A stretch of DNA of 64,000 nt from Gracilibacter sp. BRH_c7a (GCA_001516055.1 LOEZ01000040.1:1-64000); one strand, 5' to 3'; counted from the stretch's first letter, positions 8,788 to 18,426 are shown. The notes: a model not told the origin generated them from the sequence alone. Numbers and translations: made by a program.

Positions 8788-8814
8788 TTAGCACTCACCT
8801 CGATAGAGTGCTAA
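8788..8814 (+). promoter_or_regulatory. CIRCE operator (HrcA-binding site)
   Basis: TTAGCACTC, nine bases, GAGTGCTAA: a perfect CIRCE inverted repeat. It lies between the promoter and the hrcA start codon. HrcA binds CIRCE and represses class I heat-shock genes, with GroE acting as the modulator. I see no second copy before dnaJ. Confidence 0.97.
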
Positions 8815-8831
8815 CAGTAGGGGGTGGCAAT

Positions 8832-9878
8832 GTGAAAATGGATGAGAGAAAGCAGAAGATCTTGAAGGCTATCGTTCAAGATTATATAGCCACTGCTGAG
8901 CCAGTAGGATCGAGAACAATATCTCGGAAGTTTGATTTAGGGGTTTCTCCTGCCACTATCCGTAACGAGATGGCCGACTTGGAAGAAATAGGCTTAATCG
9001 AACAGCCGCATACTTCAGCTGGCAGAATTCCTTCAGATTTAGGATATCGTTATTATGTAGATTATCTGATAGACCCGATTGCCCTTAATGGTGAGGATAA
9101 GAAAAGTATTAACAAGGAAATCGTCAATAGATTGAACGAAGTTCAAGAAGTCATAGAATATACAGGTAAGCTTATCTCTCAGGTCACCAATCTGACTAGT
9201 CTGGTGCTCGGTCCTAAAAGTCGTAATAGTGTTCTTAATAGACTGTATTTTCTACCTTATACCCAAGGGCAGGCTATCATGGTTACTGTCAAGGAGAATG
9301 GTTCGGTTGAAAATAATATCGTTGAAATAGGTCAGGATACCACTCCTGAAGAACTGCAGATACTAGCGAATATATTTAATGAGAAAATGAGCGGTACCAG
9401 AGTTCAGGATTTGAAGCAAGGTTTGATTAAAGAAATTTATAGTGAGCTTTCCAGAAAGCGCCGCATGATAGATAGCATGATGGGAATTTTAGAAAGAATG
9501 TTTGAAGATAAAGATCTAGAGTCGTGTGAGCGTGTATATCTTGGAGGAACTCTCAATATGCTCAATCAGCCGGAGTTTCGAGATTTAAATAAAGTGAAAT
9601 CCCTCTTCGGTGTCTTTGAAGAAAACACTAAATTGATAGAACTTCTCCAACATGGTCAGGAAGGCTTAAGTGTAACCATAGGTTCTGAGAATCCTGATGA
9701 GGTTTTTAAAGATTGTAGTGTGATATCCGCCATGTACCATATCAACGGTAAACAGATAGGATCCATAGGAGTACTCGGTCCTACCCGGATGGATTATGGT
9801 AAAGCGATAACAATTGTAGATTATATGACCAAGAGTCTTACGGAAATGCTTACGGGTAGAATCGTAAGAAGGTCTTAA
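8832..9878 (+). CDS. hrcA: Heat-inducible transcription repressor HrcA
   Basis: A 348-residue protein of the usual HrcA length. The N-terminal winged-helix region includes AEPVGSRTISRKFDLGVSPA (about residues 25-44) and TIRNEMADLEEIGLIEQPHT, both highly conserved; the GAF-like C-terminal region ends in the Y-KA-IVDY motif. It binds CIRCE at 8788-8814 and so controls its own operon. I take the GTG at 8832 as the start because AGGGGG is 7 bases upstream; ATG 8838 is possible. The in-frame extension up to 8766 runs through CIRCE and the promoter and is not coding. grpE follows after 24 bases. Confidence 0.95.
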   Translation: MKMDERKQKILKAIVQDYIATAEPVGSRTISRKFDLGVSPATIRNEMADLEEIGLIEQPHTSAGRIPSDLGYRYYVDYLIDPIALNGEDKKSINKEIVNRLNEVQEVIEYTGKLISQVTNLTSLVLGPKSRNSVLNRLYFLPYTQGQAIMVTVKENGSVENNIVEIGQDTTPEELQILANIFNEKMSGTRVQDLKQGLIKEIYSELSRKRRMIDSMMGILERMFEDKDLESCERVYLGGTLNMLNQPEFRDLNKVKSLFGVFEENTKLIELLQHGQEGLSVTIGSENPDEVFKDCSVISAMYHINGKQIGSIGVLGPTRMDYGKAITIVDYMTKSLTEMLTGRIVRRS

Positions 9879-9902
9879 ACTAAGGGAAGGAGGCGGTAGT
9901 AC

Positions 9903-10445
9903 TTGAAGAAAGACGCTGATCAAGTCGAGAGTAACCATATCGACCAGGAGCTTGCCGAAAAGACTCTTACTATGGATGAAGAAGATATCATAGAAGAAGG
10001 AAGCGAACTGGAAGAATACAAATTAAAGGCGGAAGAGTATTACAACCATATGCAGAGATTAAAGGCAGAGTTTGATAACTATCGTAAAAGGACACAAAAG
10101 GAAAAGGAAGATATTGCCAAGTATGGTTCGGAAAGAATCATCGTTTCTTTGCTTCCTGTTCTGGATAACTTAGAAAGAGCTATCGAATCTACCCAGACGA
10201 ATAAGGACTTTGAGTCGTTTTCTCAAGGAGTAGAGATGATTCGTCGACAGTTCATGAAAATATTAGAGGACGAAGGGCTAAGCCCTATCGAGACTGTTGG
10301 CACCGGATTCGATCCTAATGTACATGAGGCACTCCTTAGGGAGGCTTCAGATAAAGAGGATAATACCATCCTCGCTGAACTTCAGAAGGGGTATTATCTC
10401 AAAGACAAAGTTATCAGACCCAGTCAGGTTAAAGTATCAGGCTAA
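9903..10445 (+). CDS. grpE: Nucleotide exchange factor GrpE
   Basis: A 180-residue protein with an acidic N-terminal third, a long coiled-coil helix (LKAEEYYNHMQRLKAEFDNYRKR, described by position about 40-62) and the C-terminal GrpE head with GVEMIRRQF and the FDPNVHEALLRE motif. GrpE releases ADP from DnaK so that substrate can be exchanged. The start is a TTG at 9903, supported by GGAGG about 9 bases upstream and by the lack of a better codon. It lies between hrcA and dnaK in the CIRCE-controlled operon, 36 bases before the dnaK ATG. Confidence 0.95.
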   Translation: MKKDADQVESNHIDQELAEKTLTMDEEDIIEEGSELEEYKLKAEEYYNHMQRLKAEFDNYRKRTQKEKEDIAKYGSERIIVSLLPVLDNLERAIESTQTNKDFESFSQGVEMIRRQFMKILEDEGLSPIETVGTGFDPNVHEALLREASDKEDNTILAELQKGYYLKDKVIRPSQVKVSG

Positions 10446-10481
10446 TATTTTGAAATGTTTTTTCATAAGGAGGATAAAAAT

Positions 10482-12329
10482 ATGAGTAAAGTTATAGGTA
10501 TCGATTTAGGCACAACCAATTCTTGTGTAGCTGTATTGGAAGGTGGAGAACCTGTTGTAATAACCAATGCAGAAGGAGGGCGCATCACCCCTTCGGTGGT
10601 TGGATTCTCCAAAACCGGTGAAAAGCTGGTGGGGCAAGTGGCTAAACGTCAAGCCGTTTCCAACCCGGATAATACTGTAGAGTCTATCAAACGTCATATG
10701 GGTACTGATCGTAAAGTTACTTTATTAGATAAATCTTATACTCCACAGGAGATATCGGCAATGATTCTTCAGAAACTGAAGGCAGATGCTGAAGCTTACC
10801 TGGGAAGTACTGTTACGCAAGCCGTTATCACCGTTCCTGCATATTTTACCGACGCTCAAAGGCAGGCAACTAAAGATGCGGGCACTATCGCAGGGCTCGA
10901 GGTATTAAGAATAATCAACGAACCTACAGCAGCTGCTTTAGCCTATGGACTTGATAAAGAAAATGATCAGACGGTTCTGGTCTATGACCTTGGTGGTGGA
11001 ACATTTGATGTCTCTGTTTTAGAACTTAGCCAAGGGATGGTAGAGGTTAAAGCTACCAGTGGAAATAATAATCTCGGAGGAGACGACTTCGATAAGCGCT
11101 TAATCGACCATATTGTATCGGAGTTCAAAAAGGCTCAAGGTGTAGATCTTTCTAAAGATCGTATGGCTCTCCAGCGTCTGAAAGAAGCTGCAGAAAAGGC
11201 AAAGATTGAATTATCAGGTGTAACCCAATCAAATATTAATCTTCCGTTTATCACCATGTCTGCTGAAGGACCTCTTCATCTGGATATGAATATCACCAGA
11301 GCGAAGTTCGAAGAGTTAGTAGCTGATTTAGTTGAATCTACCATGGGCCCCACCCGTCAAGCTATGGAGGATGCTAAGCTTTCCTTCCAGGAACTCGATC
11401 AGATTATCCTCGTAGGAGGTTCTACCAGAATCCCTGCTGTTCAGGAAGCTATCAAAAGAGTCGGTGGGAAAGAACCACATAAAGGCGTTAACCCCGACGA
11501 GGTAGTGGCTTTAGGAGCTGCGATTCAGGGAGGAGTTCTCTCAGGTGAGATGAAAGATATCATCTTAGTGGATGTCGCACCTCTTTCTTTGGGTATCGAA
11601 ACCTTGGGTGGCGTTTTCACTCGGATTATCGAACGCAATACCACTATTCCTACTACCAAGTCTCAAGTATTCTCTACTGCTGCTGATAATCAAACCTCTG
11701 TGGATATTCATGTCTTGCAGGGTGAACGTGAAATGGCATCCTATAATAAGACGCTAGGACGTTTCCAATTAACCGGTATCCCTCCTGCTCCTCGTGGTTT
11801 GCCCCAGATTGAAGTTAAATTTGATATTGATGCCAATGGTATCGTTCATGTTTCAGCTAAGGATACTGCGACAGGAAATGAGCAGAAAGTTACGATTACA
11901 GCTTCGGCAGGTCTAAGTAAAGAGGAAATCGACAAGATGCGTAAAGATGCAGAGGCTAATGCTGATCAAGATAAGAAGTTAAAAGAGCTGATTGATGCTA
12001 AGAATGAAGCTGACTCTTTAGCATACCAGGCAGAGAAAACCCTCAAAGATTTTGAAGGCAAAGGCGATGAGGCTGAAAGAGAGAGCATCAAGAAAGCAGC
12101 TGAAGATCTCAAAAATGCTGCTGTAGGGGAAGATTTACAGGATATTAAGGCTAAGTCAGAAGCTCTGACGAAAGTACTCTATCCTTTCGTAGAAAAGATG
12201 TATAAAGAGCAGGCTGCTCAGAATCAGACTCAACAGGAAGCTCAGCCAGGACAAGAGGATACAGGTGCCAATAAGGCAGATGATAATGTGGTTGATGCTG
12301 AATATACTGAAGTAGATAAAGATAAGTAA
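10482..12329 (+). CDS. dnaK: Chaperone protein DnaK (Hsp70)
   Basis: A 615-residue Hsp70. The ATPase domain starts [15 protein letters not shown] and contains [16 protein letters not shown] (phosphate 2) and the adenosine motif [12 protein letters not shown]; the substrate-binding domain starts near [16 protein letters not shown]. The tail is charged and ends [12 protein letters not shown], typical of bacterial DnaK. It folds and protects cytosolic proteins with DnaJ and GrpE. The start at 10482 is chosen because AAGGAGGATA lies 5-9 bases upstream and [12 protein letters not shown] is canonical; an upstream in-frame ATG at 10455 precedes the ribosome-binding site. A strong hairpin follows the stop codon. 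Confidence 0.98.
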   Translation: MSKVIGIDLGTTNSCVAVLEGGEPVVITNAEGGRITPSVVGFSKTGEKLVGQVAKRQAVSNPDNTVESIKRHMGTDRKVTLLDKSYTPQEISAMILQKLKADAEAYLGSTVTQAVITVPAYFTDAQRQATKDAGTIAGLEVLRIINEPTAAALAYGLDKENDQTVLVYDLGGGTFDVSVLELSQGMVEVKATSGNNNLGGDDFDKRLIDHIVSEFKKAQGVDLSKDRMALQRLKEAAEKAKIELSGVTQSNINLPFITMSAEGPLHLDMNITRAKFEELVADLVESTMGPTRQAMEDAKLSFQELDQIILVGGSTRIPAVQEAIKRVGGKEPHKGVNPDEVVALGAAIQGGVLSGEMKDIILVDVAPLSLGIETLGGVFTRIIERNTTIPTTKSQVFSTAADNQTSVDIHVLQGEREMASYNKTLGRFQLTGIPPAPRGLPQIEVKFDIDANGIVHVSAKDTATGNEQKVTITASAGLSKEEIDKMRKDAEANADQDKKLKELIDAKNEADSLAYQAEKTLKDFEGKGDEAERESIKKAAEDLKNAAVGEDLQDIKAKSEALTKVLYPFVEKMYKEQAAQNQTQQEAQPGQEDTGANKADDNVVDAEYTEVDKDK

Positions 12330-12337
12330 AAAAACTA

Positions 12338-12371
12338 ACTGGTATCTAGCTCTTTTGCGCTAGATACCAGT
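12338..12371 (+). terminator. Hairpin after dnaK (terminator or processing site)
   Basis: ACTGGTATCTAGC and GCTAGATACCAGT form a perfect 13-bp stem around an 8-base loop, 8 bases after the dnaK stop. No clear U-run follows, so it may be a 3' stabilising hairpin or a leaky terminator, separating hrcA-grpE-dnaK from dnaJ. Confidence 0.6.
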
Positions 12372-12410
12372 ACACATTTCTGTGATATAGTACCAATTTC
12401 AGAAAAAGAC

Positions 12411-12440
12411 TTAACAATTATCTATACGAAGAAGTATAAT
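12411..12440 (+). promoter_or_regulatory. Probable promoter of dnaJ-prmA
   Basis: TTAACA (12411-12416) and a perfect TATAAT (12435-12440) are spaced by 18 bases in the dnaK-dnaJ gap. No CIRCE is seen here, so dnaJ may have some CIRCE-independent transcription. Confidence 0.6.
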
Positions 12441-12471
12441 GATATAATAAGAGCTTAAAGGGCATAAATTA

Positions 12472-12550
12472 GAGGTTCGAAGTTCGAAGTTCGTTGGAAG
12501 TTATACTTACACTTTCGATTTTCGAATTACGAACCTCGAACTTCGAGTTT
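12472..12550 (+). repeat. TTCGAA-rich inverted repeat in the dnaJ leader
   Basis: The DNA reads GGTTCGAAGTTCGAAGTTCG and about 45 bases later the inverted form ACGAACCTCGAACTTCGAG, so the transcript could form a long hairpin just before the dnaJ ribosome-binding site. A related TTCGAAGTTCG block follows the tRNAs at 57316-57350. Short TTCGAA-phased units of this kind look like a dispersed repeat family of this genome. Confidence 0.7.
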
Positions 12551-12573
12551 AGGGAGGAGTTTCGACTAATACC

Positions 12574-13722
12574 ATGAAACGTGATTATTATGAAGTACTG
12601 GGTGTAAGCAAATCAGCTAGCCTTGATGAAATAAAAAAGGCTTACAGAAAGATAGCCAAAGAAAACCATCCTGACGTTAATCCAGGGGATAAAAAAGCTG
12701 AGGAACGATTCAAAGAAGCAACAGAAGCCTATGCTGTATTGAGTAGTCCAGATAAAAAAGCCAAATATGATCAGTTCGGCCATTCTGGAGTAGATTTTAA
12801 TGGTCAAGGTTATGGAGGCTTTGGTGACTTTTCGGATTTCGCAGATTTCGGTTTGGGCGATATCTTTGACATGTTTTTTGGTGGTGGTGGAATGGGCGGC
12901 TCCAGGCGCCAAGGTCCTACTCGAGGATCAGACCTAAGGTATGACCTAACCATAACTTTATTTGAGGCTGCTTTTGGAGCAAAAAAGGAAATTGAAGTGC
13001 CTGTTCACGAGAACTGTTCGGAATGTAAAGGTAGTGGAGCTGCTCCAGGAACACATCCTGTTTCTTGTGCCAAGTGTAATGGGACAGGACAGGTGAGGAG
13101 CGTACAGAGAACTCCCTTTGGTCAAGTAGCTACCACTAGAGCCTGTTCAGCTTGCAACGGTCAAGGTACCACGATAAGCACACCTTGTAGTAAGTGTAAT
13201 GGCCGGGGTAAGGTACGTGAGGTCAAAAAAATAGAAGTAAACATCCCGGCAGGTACTGAGGAAGGATTAAGCCTTCGTTATAGTGGGAAAGGGGAAACTG
13301 GCGAAAAGGGAGGCCCTGCAGGAGACCTTTATGTTGTTCTGCTCGTTAAACCACATGAATTCTTTGAAAGAAATGGTAATGATATCTACTGTGAGATGCC
13401 TATCTCTTTTGTCCAAGCAGCTTTGGGGGATGAGATAGATGTCCCAACCATACATGGTGAAGTCAAGATGAAGATTCCTGAAGGTACCCAGACTTCCAAG
13501 GTCTTTAGACTGAAAGACAGGGGAATACCTTTCCGTAGAGGCGGAGGTTCTGGCGACCAACATGTAAGGGTAGTAGTTGTTACCCCGACCAAACTATCAG
13601 ATAAACAAAAAGATTTATTAAGAGAATTCGGACAGATCACTTCTGAAAGCCAGCAGATGGGCAAAAGGAAGTCTCTTTGGGATAAGGTAAAAGAAAATGT
13701 ACGGGATGCAATAGGGAGTTAG
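12574..13722 (+). CDS. dnaJ: Chaperone protein DnaJ (Hsp40)
   Basis: A 382-residue class I J-protein. The J domain has the HPD triad at residues 32-34. It is followed by a Gly/Phe-rich linker (about 68-112), four CxxCxGxG zinc repeats (CSECKGSG, CAKCNGTG, CSACNGQG, CSKCNGRG), and the two C-terminal beta domains. It delivers substrates to DnaK and stimulates its ATPase. The ATG is certain from MKRDYYEVLGV, but the best ribosome-binding site (AGGGAGGAG) is about 14 bases upstream, an unusually long gap directly after the TTCGAA repeat. prmA starts one base past the dnaJ stop. Confidence 0.97.
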   Translation: MKRDYYEVLGVSKSASLDEIKKAYRKIAKENHPDVNPGDKKAEERFKEATEAYAVLSSPDKKAKYDQFGHSGVDFNGQGYGGFGDFSDFADFGLGDIFDMFFGGGGMGGSRRQGPTRGSDLRYDLTITLFEAAFGAKKEIEVPVHENCSECKGSGAAPGTHPVSCAKCNGTGQVRSVQRTPFGQVATTRACSACNGQGTTISTPCSKCNGRGKVREVKKIEVNIPAGTEEGLSLRYSGKGETGEKGGPAGDLYVVLLVKPHEFFERNGNDIYCEMPISFVQAALGDEIDVPTIHGEVKMKIPEGTQTSKVFRLKDRGIPFRRGGGSGDQHVRVVVVTPTKLSDKQKDLLREFGQITSESQQMGKRKSLWDKVKENVRDAIGS

Positions 13723-13723
13723 T

Positions 13724-14650
13724 ATGAACTGGATGGAGATAGCGGTAACAGTTTCATCAGAGGGCGAAGAGGCTGTTGCCGATCTTTTTTATCGACTCGG
13801 AAGTAAAGGTGTAGTAGTAGAAGCACCTGAAATTATCAAAAACTATATAGATTCCGGAATGTGGGACTATCATGGCTTTGGAGATATTGAACTAACCGGT
13901 ATGATAGTGGTTAAAGGATATTTTCCGGAAGATGAGAATCTCGACGTCAGGCTTGTCTCTCTAAGAGAAGATTTGCTGGCATTAAAAAAACTGTTTGCTC
14001 ACTGGGTTATCGAGTCTGAAGCGGTAATGGTTAAAGAAGAAGACTGGGCCAATGAATGGAAAAAGTATTTTAAGCCTGTGCGAGTAGGTAAGAATATTAT
14101 GATTAAACCTACTTGGGAGGCAGCAGTACTTCAGGAAGGTGACCTGGTGATAGAAATAGATCCAGGAATGGCTTTTGGTACTGGTACTCATCCTACGACT
14201 GTACTCTGCCTTGAAGCACTAGAAAAATATGTCCAGCCTGAACAACTCGTATATGACATCGGGACAGGGTCTGGTATCTTAGCTGTAGCTGCTGCTAAAC
14301 TTGGGGCTGAAGTACAGGCGGGAGATATCGATAGCTTGGCAGTTAGAATCGCTAAAGAGAATATATCCTTGAACAAGGTTGAAGATAGAGTGAAGGTAGA
14401 AGCCGGTGACCTAGGTGAAGTCTTTATAGATCAGGCTGATATTGTAATAGCTAACATCATTGCTGATGTTATAATTGAACTCTTACCTCAACTTCCGTCT
14501 TTATTGAAACCAGGGGGTTTATTTATAGCTTCGGGAATCATCGATTCCAGGGCGGATGAAGTTCGAGAGAAAATGATGGAAGCCGGACTGAAGCTAATAG
14601 AAAGTCCGCAGGATTCGGGATGGGTATTGCTAGTTGCTATGTCTTTGTAA
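13724..14650 (+). CDS. prmA: Ribosomal protein L11 methyltransferase PrmA
   Basis: A 308-residue protein with an N-terminal substrate-recognition domain and a C-terminal Rossmann methyltransferase domain. The SAM-binding motif I is DIGTGSGILAVAAA (about residues 180-193), preceded by MAFGTGTHPTT, which is diagnostic for PrmA, and followed by VIANIIADVI in the motif IV position. It trimethylates ribosomal protein L11. The ATG at 13724 overlaps the end of dnaJ closely (stop at 13722) with AGGGAG in the last dnaJ codons, so the two are probably translationally coupled. In related genomes rsmE follows directly; here the trp operon, ger operon and a chemoreceptor intervene. Confidence 0.95.
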   Translation: MNWMEIAVTVSSEGEEAVADLFYRLGSKGVVVEAPEIIKNYIDSGMWDYHGFGDIELTGMIVVKGYFPEDENLDVRLVSLREDLLALKKLFAHWVIESEAVMVKEEDWANEWKKYFKPVRVGKNIMIKPTWEAAVLQEGDLVIEIDPGMAFGTGTHPTTVLCLEALEKYVQPEQLVYDIGTGSGILAVAAAKLGAEVQAGDIDSLAVRIAKENISLNKVEDRVKVEAGDLGEVFIDQADIVIANIIADVIIELLPQLPSLLKPGGLFIASGIIDSRADEVREKMMEAGLKLIESPQDSGWVLLVAMSL

Positions 14651-14695
14651 TGGTTGCTAAGTCTTAGAAATAGTTGCCTTTCTTAGCTTTCGTCC

Positions 14696-15502
14696 TTATC
14701 TTTCATCAAGGGCCGTACGCAAATCACATATAAATTCTGAGACTGAGGCGATCGCTTCTCTGTTAGTAGGAGCGGTCGCTATTTTTTTGACAATGGCACT
14801 GCCGACAATGATCCCATCACAATATTTCTTAAGTTCTTTTACCTGTTCCGGAGTTGATATCCCAAAACCAAGGGCACAAGGGGCTCTTTTTACTTTGTTG
14901 ATTTGCCCGAAAAAATCACTGAAGTTGGTATTAAAATTAGAGCGCATCCCGGTGACGCCTAGGGAAGACACACAATAAAGAAATCCTTCTGCTTGAGCGG
15001 CTATCATTTCTATCCTAGCAGCAGATGAAGGAGCAACCAAGCGAATCAATTTGATTCCCTTACGGTGTGCCTCTTCGTATATCTCATCACTTTCTTCAAA
15101 AGGTAAATCCGGGACAATAACGCCATCTAACCCATGTTGGAGACAGGAGTCGAAGAATTCAGCTTTACCGTATTGGAGAATACAATTTACATAAAGTAGA
15201 AAAACAAGAGGAATATGAGTATCTTTTCTTAAATCTGAGACTAGTTTAAAAAGTTTATCTAGCCTGACATCGTTTTTAAGGGCTCGAATGTTGGCTTCTT
15301 GGATGACCGGCCCTTCAGCAATAGGGTCGGAATAGGGTACTCCTAATTCGACAAGATCGGCTCCGCTTTCCTCCATCTTTAACACCAGTTGACGGGTAGT
15401 CTCCAAATCAGGATCGCCCGCGGTCACGAAAGTTATCAAGGCTTTTTCGCCACTCGCAAGTCGCTTTGCAAACATTTCATCGATACGATTTCCGTTATTC
15501 AT
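14696..15502 (-). CDS. trpA: Tryptophan synthase alpha chain
   Basis: A 268-residue TIM-barrel protein that cleaves indole-3-glycerol phosphate to indole and glyceraldehyde-3-phosphate, passing indole to TrpB. The catalytic segment is [19 protein letters not shown], with Glu52 and Asp59 in the positions of the active-site acids; the phosphate-binding region has GFGISTPEQ and [10 protein letters not shown]. It is the last gene of the minus-strand trp operon and overlaps trpB by 8 bases. The 45-base gap to prmA, which is convergent, holds a weak hairpin (GCTAAG/CTTAGC) that may end both transcripts. Confidence 0.96.
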   Translation of the reverse strand: MNNGNRIDEMFAKRLASGEKALITFVTAGDPDLETTRQLVLKMEESGADLVELGVPYSDPIAEGPVIQEANIRALKNDVRLDKLFKLVSDLRKDTHIPLVFLLYVNCILQYGKAEFFDSCLQHGLDGVIVPDLPFEESDEIYEEAHRKGIKLIRLVAPSSAARIEMIAAQAEGFLYCVSSLGVTGMRSNFNTNFSDFFGQINKVKRAPCALGFGISTPEQVKELKKYCDGIIVGSAIVKKIATAPTNREAIASVSEFICDLRTALDER

Positions 15503-16685
15503 CTGATTTCACCTCCAAGTACCTGGCAACTTCTTGAACATCTTTGTCTCCTCTACCCGAGAGGTTAATTACTATAATTTTATCCCTGTCCATGTCAGGT
15601 GCGATTTTAACGGCATGTGCGACTGCATGAGCTGATTCTATAGCTGGAATTATCCCTTCGGTCTGGGCAAGCAGTTGGAATGCCGCCAAGGCTTCATTAT
15701 CTGTGGACGAAGAATATTCTACCCGGCCAATATCATGCAGAAAGGCATGTTCCGGCCCTATTCCGGGGTAGTCAAGACCTGCTGAGATAGAATGAACCGG
15801 CAGTATCTGTCCCTCAGAGTCTTGGAGGAAGAAAGACTTCATTCCATGAAAGACACCGATGCTACCTTTGGTAATAGTAGCCGCATGCCTAGAGGTATCT
15901 AGACCAAGACCTGCGGCTTCTACCCCTATCATCTTGACTTTTTGGTCATCCAAGAATGGATGAAAAAGTCCTATGGCATTACTCCCTCCTCCGACACAAG
16001 CGATAAGGTAATCTGGGAGTTGTCCTATTTCCTTAAGCATTTGTTCTTTAACTTCGTATCCAATAACAGTCTGAAAATCTCTTACCATCATAGGGTAAGG
16101 ATGAGGTCCCATGACAGAGCCTAGGACATAGAAGGTATCGTTCACTCGAGCAGTCCATTCCCGCATAGCTTCATTCACCGCATCCTTGAGTGTAGCCGTA
16201 CCGGAGTCTACCGCTCGGACCGAGGCACCGAGAAGGTTCATTCGGAAGACGTTCAGAGCTTGTCTCTCTGTATCTTCCCGACCCATGAATATCTCGCATC
16301 CCAGTCCAAAAAGAGTTGCAGCAGTAGCAGTGGCCACACCATGTTGGCCAGCACCCGTTTCAGCTATTACCCGTTTTTTCCCCATCTTCTTGGCAAGAAG
16401 TACTTGTCCCAGGACGTTATTGATTTTGTGAGAACCGGTATGATTCAGATCTTCCCGTTTTAGATATATTTTGGCACCACCCAGTTTCCGGGTCAGCCTG
16501 TCAGCATAGTAGAGTAAGGATGGACGTCCAGCATACTCTTTTAAATAGTTGGTTAGCTCACTCTGAAAGTCTTTGTCTTTACAATAATATTCATAGGCTT
16601 TTTCTAGTTCTATCAGAGCATTCATTAGGGTCTCAGGAACGTATTGACCTCCGAAAAGACCGTAACGGCCTTTAGTTATATTCAT
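15495..16685 (-). CDS. trpB: Tryptophan synthase beta chain
   Basis: A 396-residue PLP enzyme that condenses indole with serine to tryptophan. The PLP lysine is Lys87 in [13 protein letters not shown]; the phosphate of PLP is held by the GGGSNAIG loop (about residues 233-240) and the substrate loop is AETGAGQHG. The N-terminal [20 protein letters not shown] is typical of TrpB1, the partner of TrpA. AGGAGG lies in the expected place upstream of the ATG at 16685. The 120 bases separating it from trpF are non-coding and GC-richer, with a short sequence (GTGCTTATTGCAGT) resembling one end of the inverted repeat between trpF and trpC. Confidence 0.97.
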   Translation of the reverse strand: MNITKGRYGLFGGQYVPETLMNALIELEKAYEYYCKDKDFQSELTNYLKEYAGRPSLLYYADRLTRKLGGAKIYLKREDLNHTGSHKINNVLGQVLLAKKMGKKRVIAETGAGQHGVATATAATLFGLGCEIFMGREDTERQALNVFRMNLLGASVRAVDSGTATLKDAVNEAMREWTARVNDTFYVLGSVMGPHPYPMMVRDFQTVIGYEVKEQMLKEIGQLPDYLIACVGGGSNAIGLFHPFLDDQKVKMIGVEAAGLGLDTSRHAATITKGSIGVFHGMKSFFLQDSEGQILPVHSISAGLDYPGIGPEHAFLHDIGRVEYSSSTDNEALAAFQLLAQTEGIIPAIESAHAVAHAVKIAPDMDRDKIIVINLSGRGDKDVQEVARYLEVKSDE

Positions 16686-16806
16686 ATTCTTACCTCCTCG
16701 TATAATTAAGTGTCGCTGATGAATGGTGCATGCTACGGTGCAGCTTGGATAGCTGGGTAGTCCTTGCTACGCTAAGCTGTGCTTATTGCAGTCCATCTTA
16801 AGAATA

Positions 16807-17448
16807 TTAAGTTCTTATATTACTTCTAGTTATGCTTTCACGAGCCTTTTTAATAAAGGCTAAGATTTTATTGCTATCTTTTAAGCCATCTGTCTCTACA
16901 CCCGAACTAACATCTATTCCGAATGGGTGAAGCATCTGGACGGCTATGGTAACGTTATTTTTGTTCAGCCCTCCGGCTAAGAAATAGGGTCGGGTAAAGT
17001 CTTTTAGCAGTGTCCAGTCGAACGTATCTCCGGTTCCACCCGCAACCCCTTCCTGGAAGGAATCCAACAAAAAGATATCACATTCAATGGCGGAGGCTGT
17101 TTCGAGAATTTCTCTGCTTTTCACCCTGACTGCCTTGATAACCAAGGTTCCCTCTGGTAAAAGTTTTCTCAAGTTATCTATATAATGGTTATCTTCATCA
17201 CCGTGCAATTGAACCGCCGCCAGATTACAGGCCTTAGCAATATCAGTAAGTTCCCCTGGGTCATTATTCACAAATACTCCGACCGGCTTGATTGTAGGGT
17301 TGAGTATTGTGATTAGCTCCACAGCCCTTGGGCAGGTTAGCTTACGTCTGCTCTTAGCGAACACGAATCCGGCATAATCCGGTAGAAATTCGTTGACTGC
17401 GTATATATCTTGTTCACGGGTTAGCCCACAGATTTTAATTTTAGCCAT
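16807..17448 (-). CDS. trpF: Phosphoribosylanthranilate isomerase
   Basis: A 213-residue TIM-barrel enzyme converting phosphoribosylanthranilate to CdRP. It begins MAKIKICGLTREQD, where Cys7 is the usual catalytic base position; the acid is the Asp in the LLDSFQEGVAGGTGDTFDW segment. The C-terminal phosphate site has AGGLNKNNV and GIDVSSGVE. The frame is open upstream to 17601, but the added 51 residues are encoded by the inverted-repeat element between trpF and trpC and look non-coding. GGGGGTTTCC lies just before the ATG at 17448. It is placed between trpC and trpB as in many Firmicute trp operons. Confidence 0.95.
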   Translation of the reverse strand: MAKIKICGLTREQDIYAVNEFLPDYAGFVFAKSRRKLTCPRAVELITILNPTIKPVGVFVNNDPGELTDIAKACNLAAVQLHGDEDNHYIDNLRKLLPEGTLVIKAVRVKSREILETASAIECDIFLLDSFQEGVAGGTGDTFDWTLLKDFTRPYFLAGGLNKNNVTIAVQMLHPFGIDVSSGVETDGLKDSNKILAFIKKARESITRSNIRT

Positions 17449-17491
17449 AATGGAAACCCCCAGATTCAATCTTCGATGTAGAATTGATAAA

Positions 17492-17642
17492 GCTATACCG
17501 CAGTAAGAGCGGTAAGCGGAGCATGGATGCGAAGCGCGGCACTTTTCCGCTCCTCGCCATCCATGGCTCCGCGGTATTTGTCCATCCGTGGACTTTGTCA
17601 CAGGACGTGGCTAGTGCAGGATAGTGCTTACTGCGGTGTAGC
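17492..17642. repeat. MITE-like nested inverted repeat between trpC and trpF
   Basis: The ends are 16-base inverted repeats with one mismatch: GCTATACCGCAGTAAG (17492-17507) and CTTACTGCGGTGTAGC (17627-17642). Inside, GCGGAGCATGGATG (about 17517-17530) is complementary to CATCCATGGCTCCGC (17558-17572), so the 151-bp unit can fold extensively. It is more GC-rich than its surroundings, codes for nothing recognisable, and widens the trpC-trpF gap in an otherwise overlapping operon. I see no obvious target-site duplication. Confidence 0.6.
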
Positions 17643-17652
17643 TCTGTGTTTG

Positions 17653-18426
17653 TTAAGGAGCAGAGAAAGCTTTAATTAAGGCTCCTGGATCTTTGGCCCG
17701 CATTAACGTGCCGCCTACCAGTATCGCATCTGCTCCGGCATCCTTCATTCGTTTCGCATCTTCGATGGATTTTATTCCACTTTCAGCTACTACAAGAGTA
17801 TCTGAAGGTATGTGTCCTCGTAATCTTTCAAATGTAAGAATATCTATCTCTAATGTCTTAAGATTACGGTTATTAATCCCGATTATTTTTGCTCCACAAT
17901 CAAAGCTGCGTTTGACTTCGTCTTCGTTATGGGCCTCAAAAAGGCAGTGTAATCCGTAATCAGAGGCAAGATTATATAGCCTGTATAAGGTTTTGGAATC
18001 GAGAATTCCAGCAATAAGCAGGATAGCATCTGCTCCGATAGCTTTACTTTCAACAACCTGACGTTCAGCTATTATAAAATCTTTACGTAGAACCGGTAAG
18101 CTTACGAGTTCTTTAACCTCTGTTAAGTGAAGATCACTTCCCTGAAAAAAGTGCTGTTCCGTCAAGACTGAAATAGCAGAGGCTCCTCCTTGCTCATAAG
18201 TGGATGCAATTTTTCTATAATCAAAATCTTTAGTAAGCATACCTTGAGACGGAGATGAACGTTTGACTTCTGCGATAACCGAAAGGCCAATGTCTCCAAG
18301 ACTCGAATGAAAATCACGGGTGTTTGGCATCTTAGAAGCTTTACGTTCTAATTCGGTTAAAGATATTTGCAGGGAAGACTTTTCAAGATCCAAGCGTTTT
18401 TTTGCTACTATATCGTCCAGGATCAT
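17653..18426 (-). CDS. trpC: Indole-3-glycerol phosphate synthase
   Basis: A 257-residue TIM-barrel enzyme closing the indole ring of CdRP. Recognised by VIAEVKRSSPSQG (catalytic Lys and phosphate loop, about residues 50-62), VLRKDFII, GADAILLIAGIL, and IIGINNRNLKTLEID, ending VAESGIKS and AILVGGTLM. I place the start at 18426 (MILDDIVAKKR): AAAGGAGATGAG lies 5 bases upstream, and the trpD stop overlaps the ATG as ATGA, implying coupling. The longer frame from 18456 lies inside trpD. It stands alone, not fused to trpF as in enteric bacteria. Confidence 0.96.
   Translation of the reverse strand: MILDDIVAKKRLDLEKSSLQISLTELERKASKMPNTRDFHSSLGDIGLSVIAEVKRSSPSQGMLTKDFDYRKIASTYEQGGASAISVLTEQHFFQGSDLHLTEVKELVSLPVLRKDFIIAERQVVESKAIGADAILLIAGILDSKTLYRLYNLASDYGLHCLFEAHNEDEVKRSFDCGAKIIGINNRNLKTLEIDILTFERLRGHIPSDTLVVAESGIKSIEDAKRMKDAGADAILVGGTLMRAKDPGALIKAFSAP

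Noticed and set aside
8766-8831. Longer hrcA reading frame
   Set aside because: It would translate through the -10 region and the CIRCE operator.
13267-13664. Two minus-strand ORFs of 92-98 residues inside dnaJ
   Set aside because: They are shadows of the well-conserved dnaJ frame.
17449-17601. N-terminal extension of trpF
   Set aside because: The frame is open by chance through the inverted repeat; the canonical TrpF start with its RBS is at 17448.
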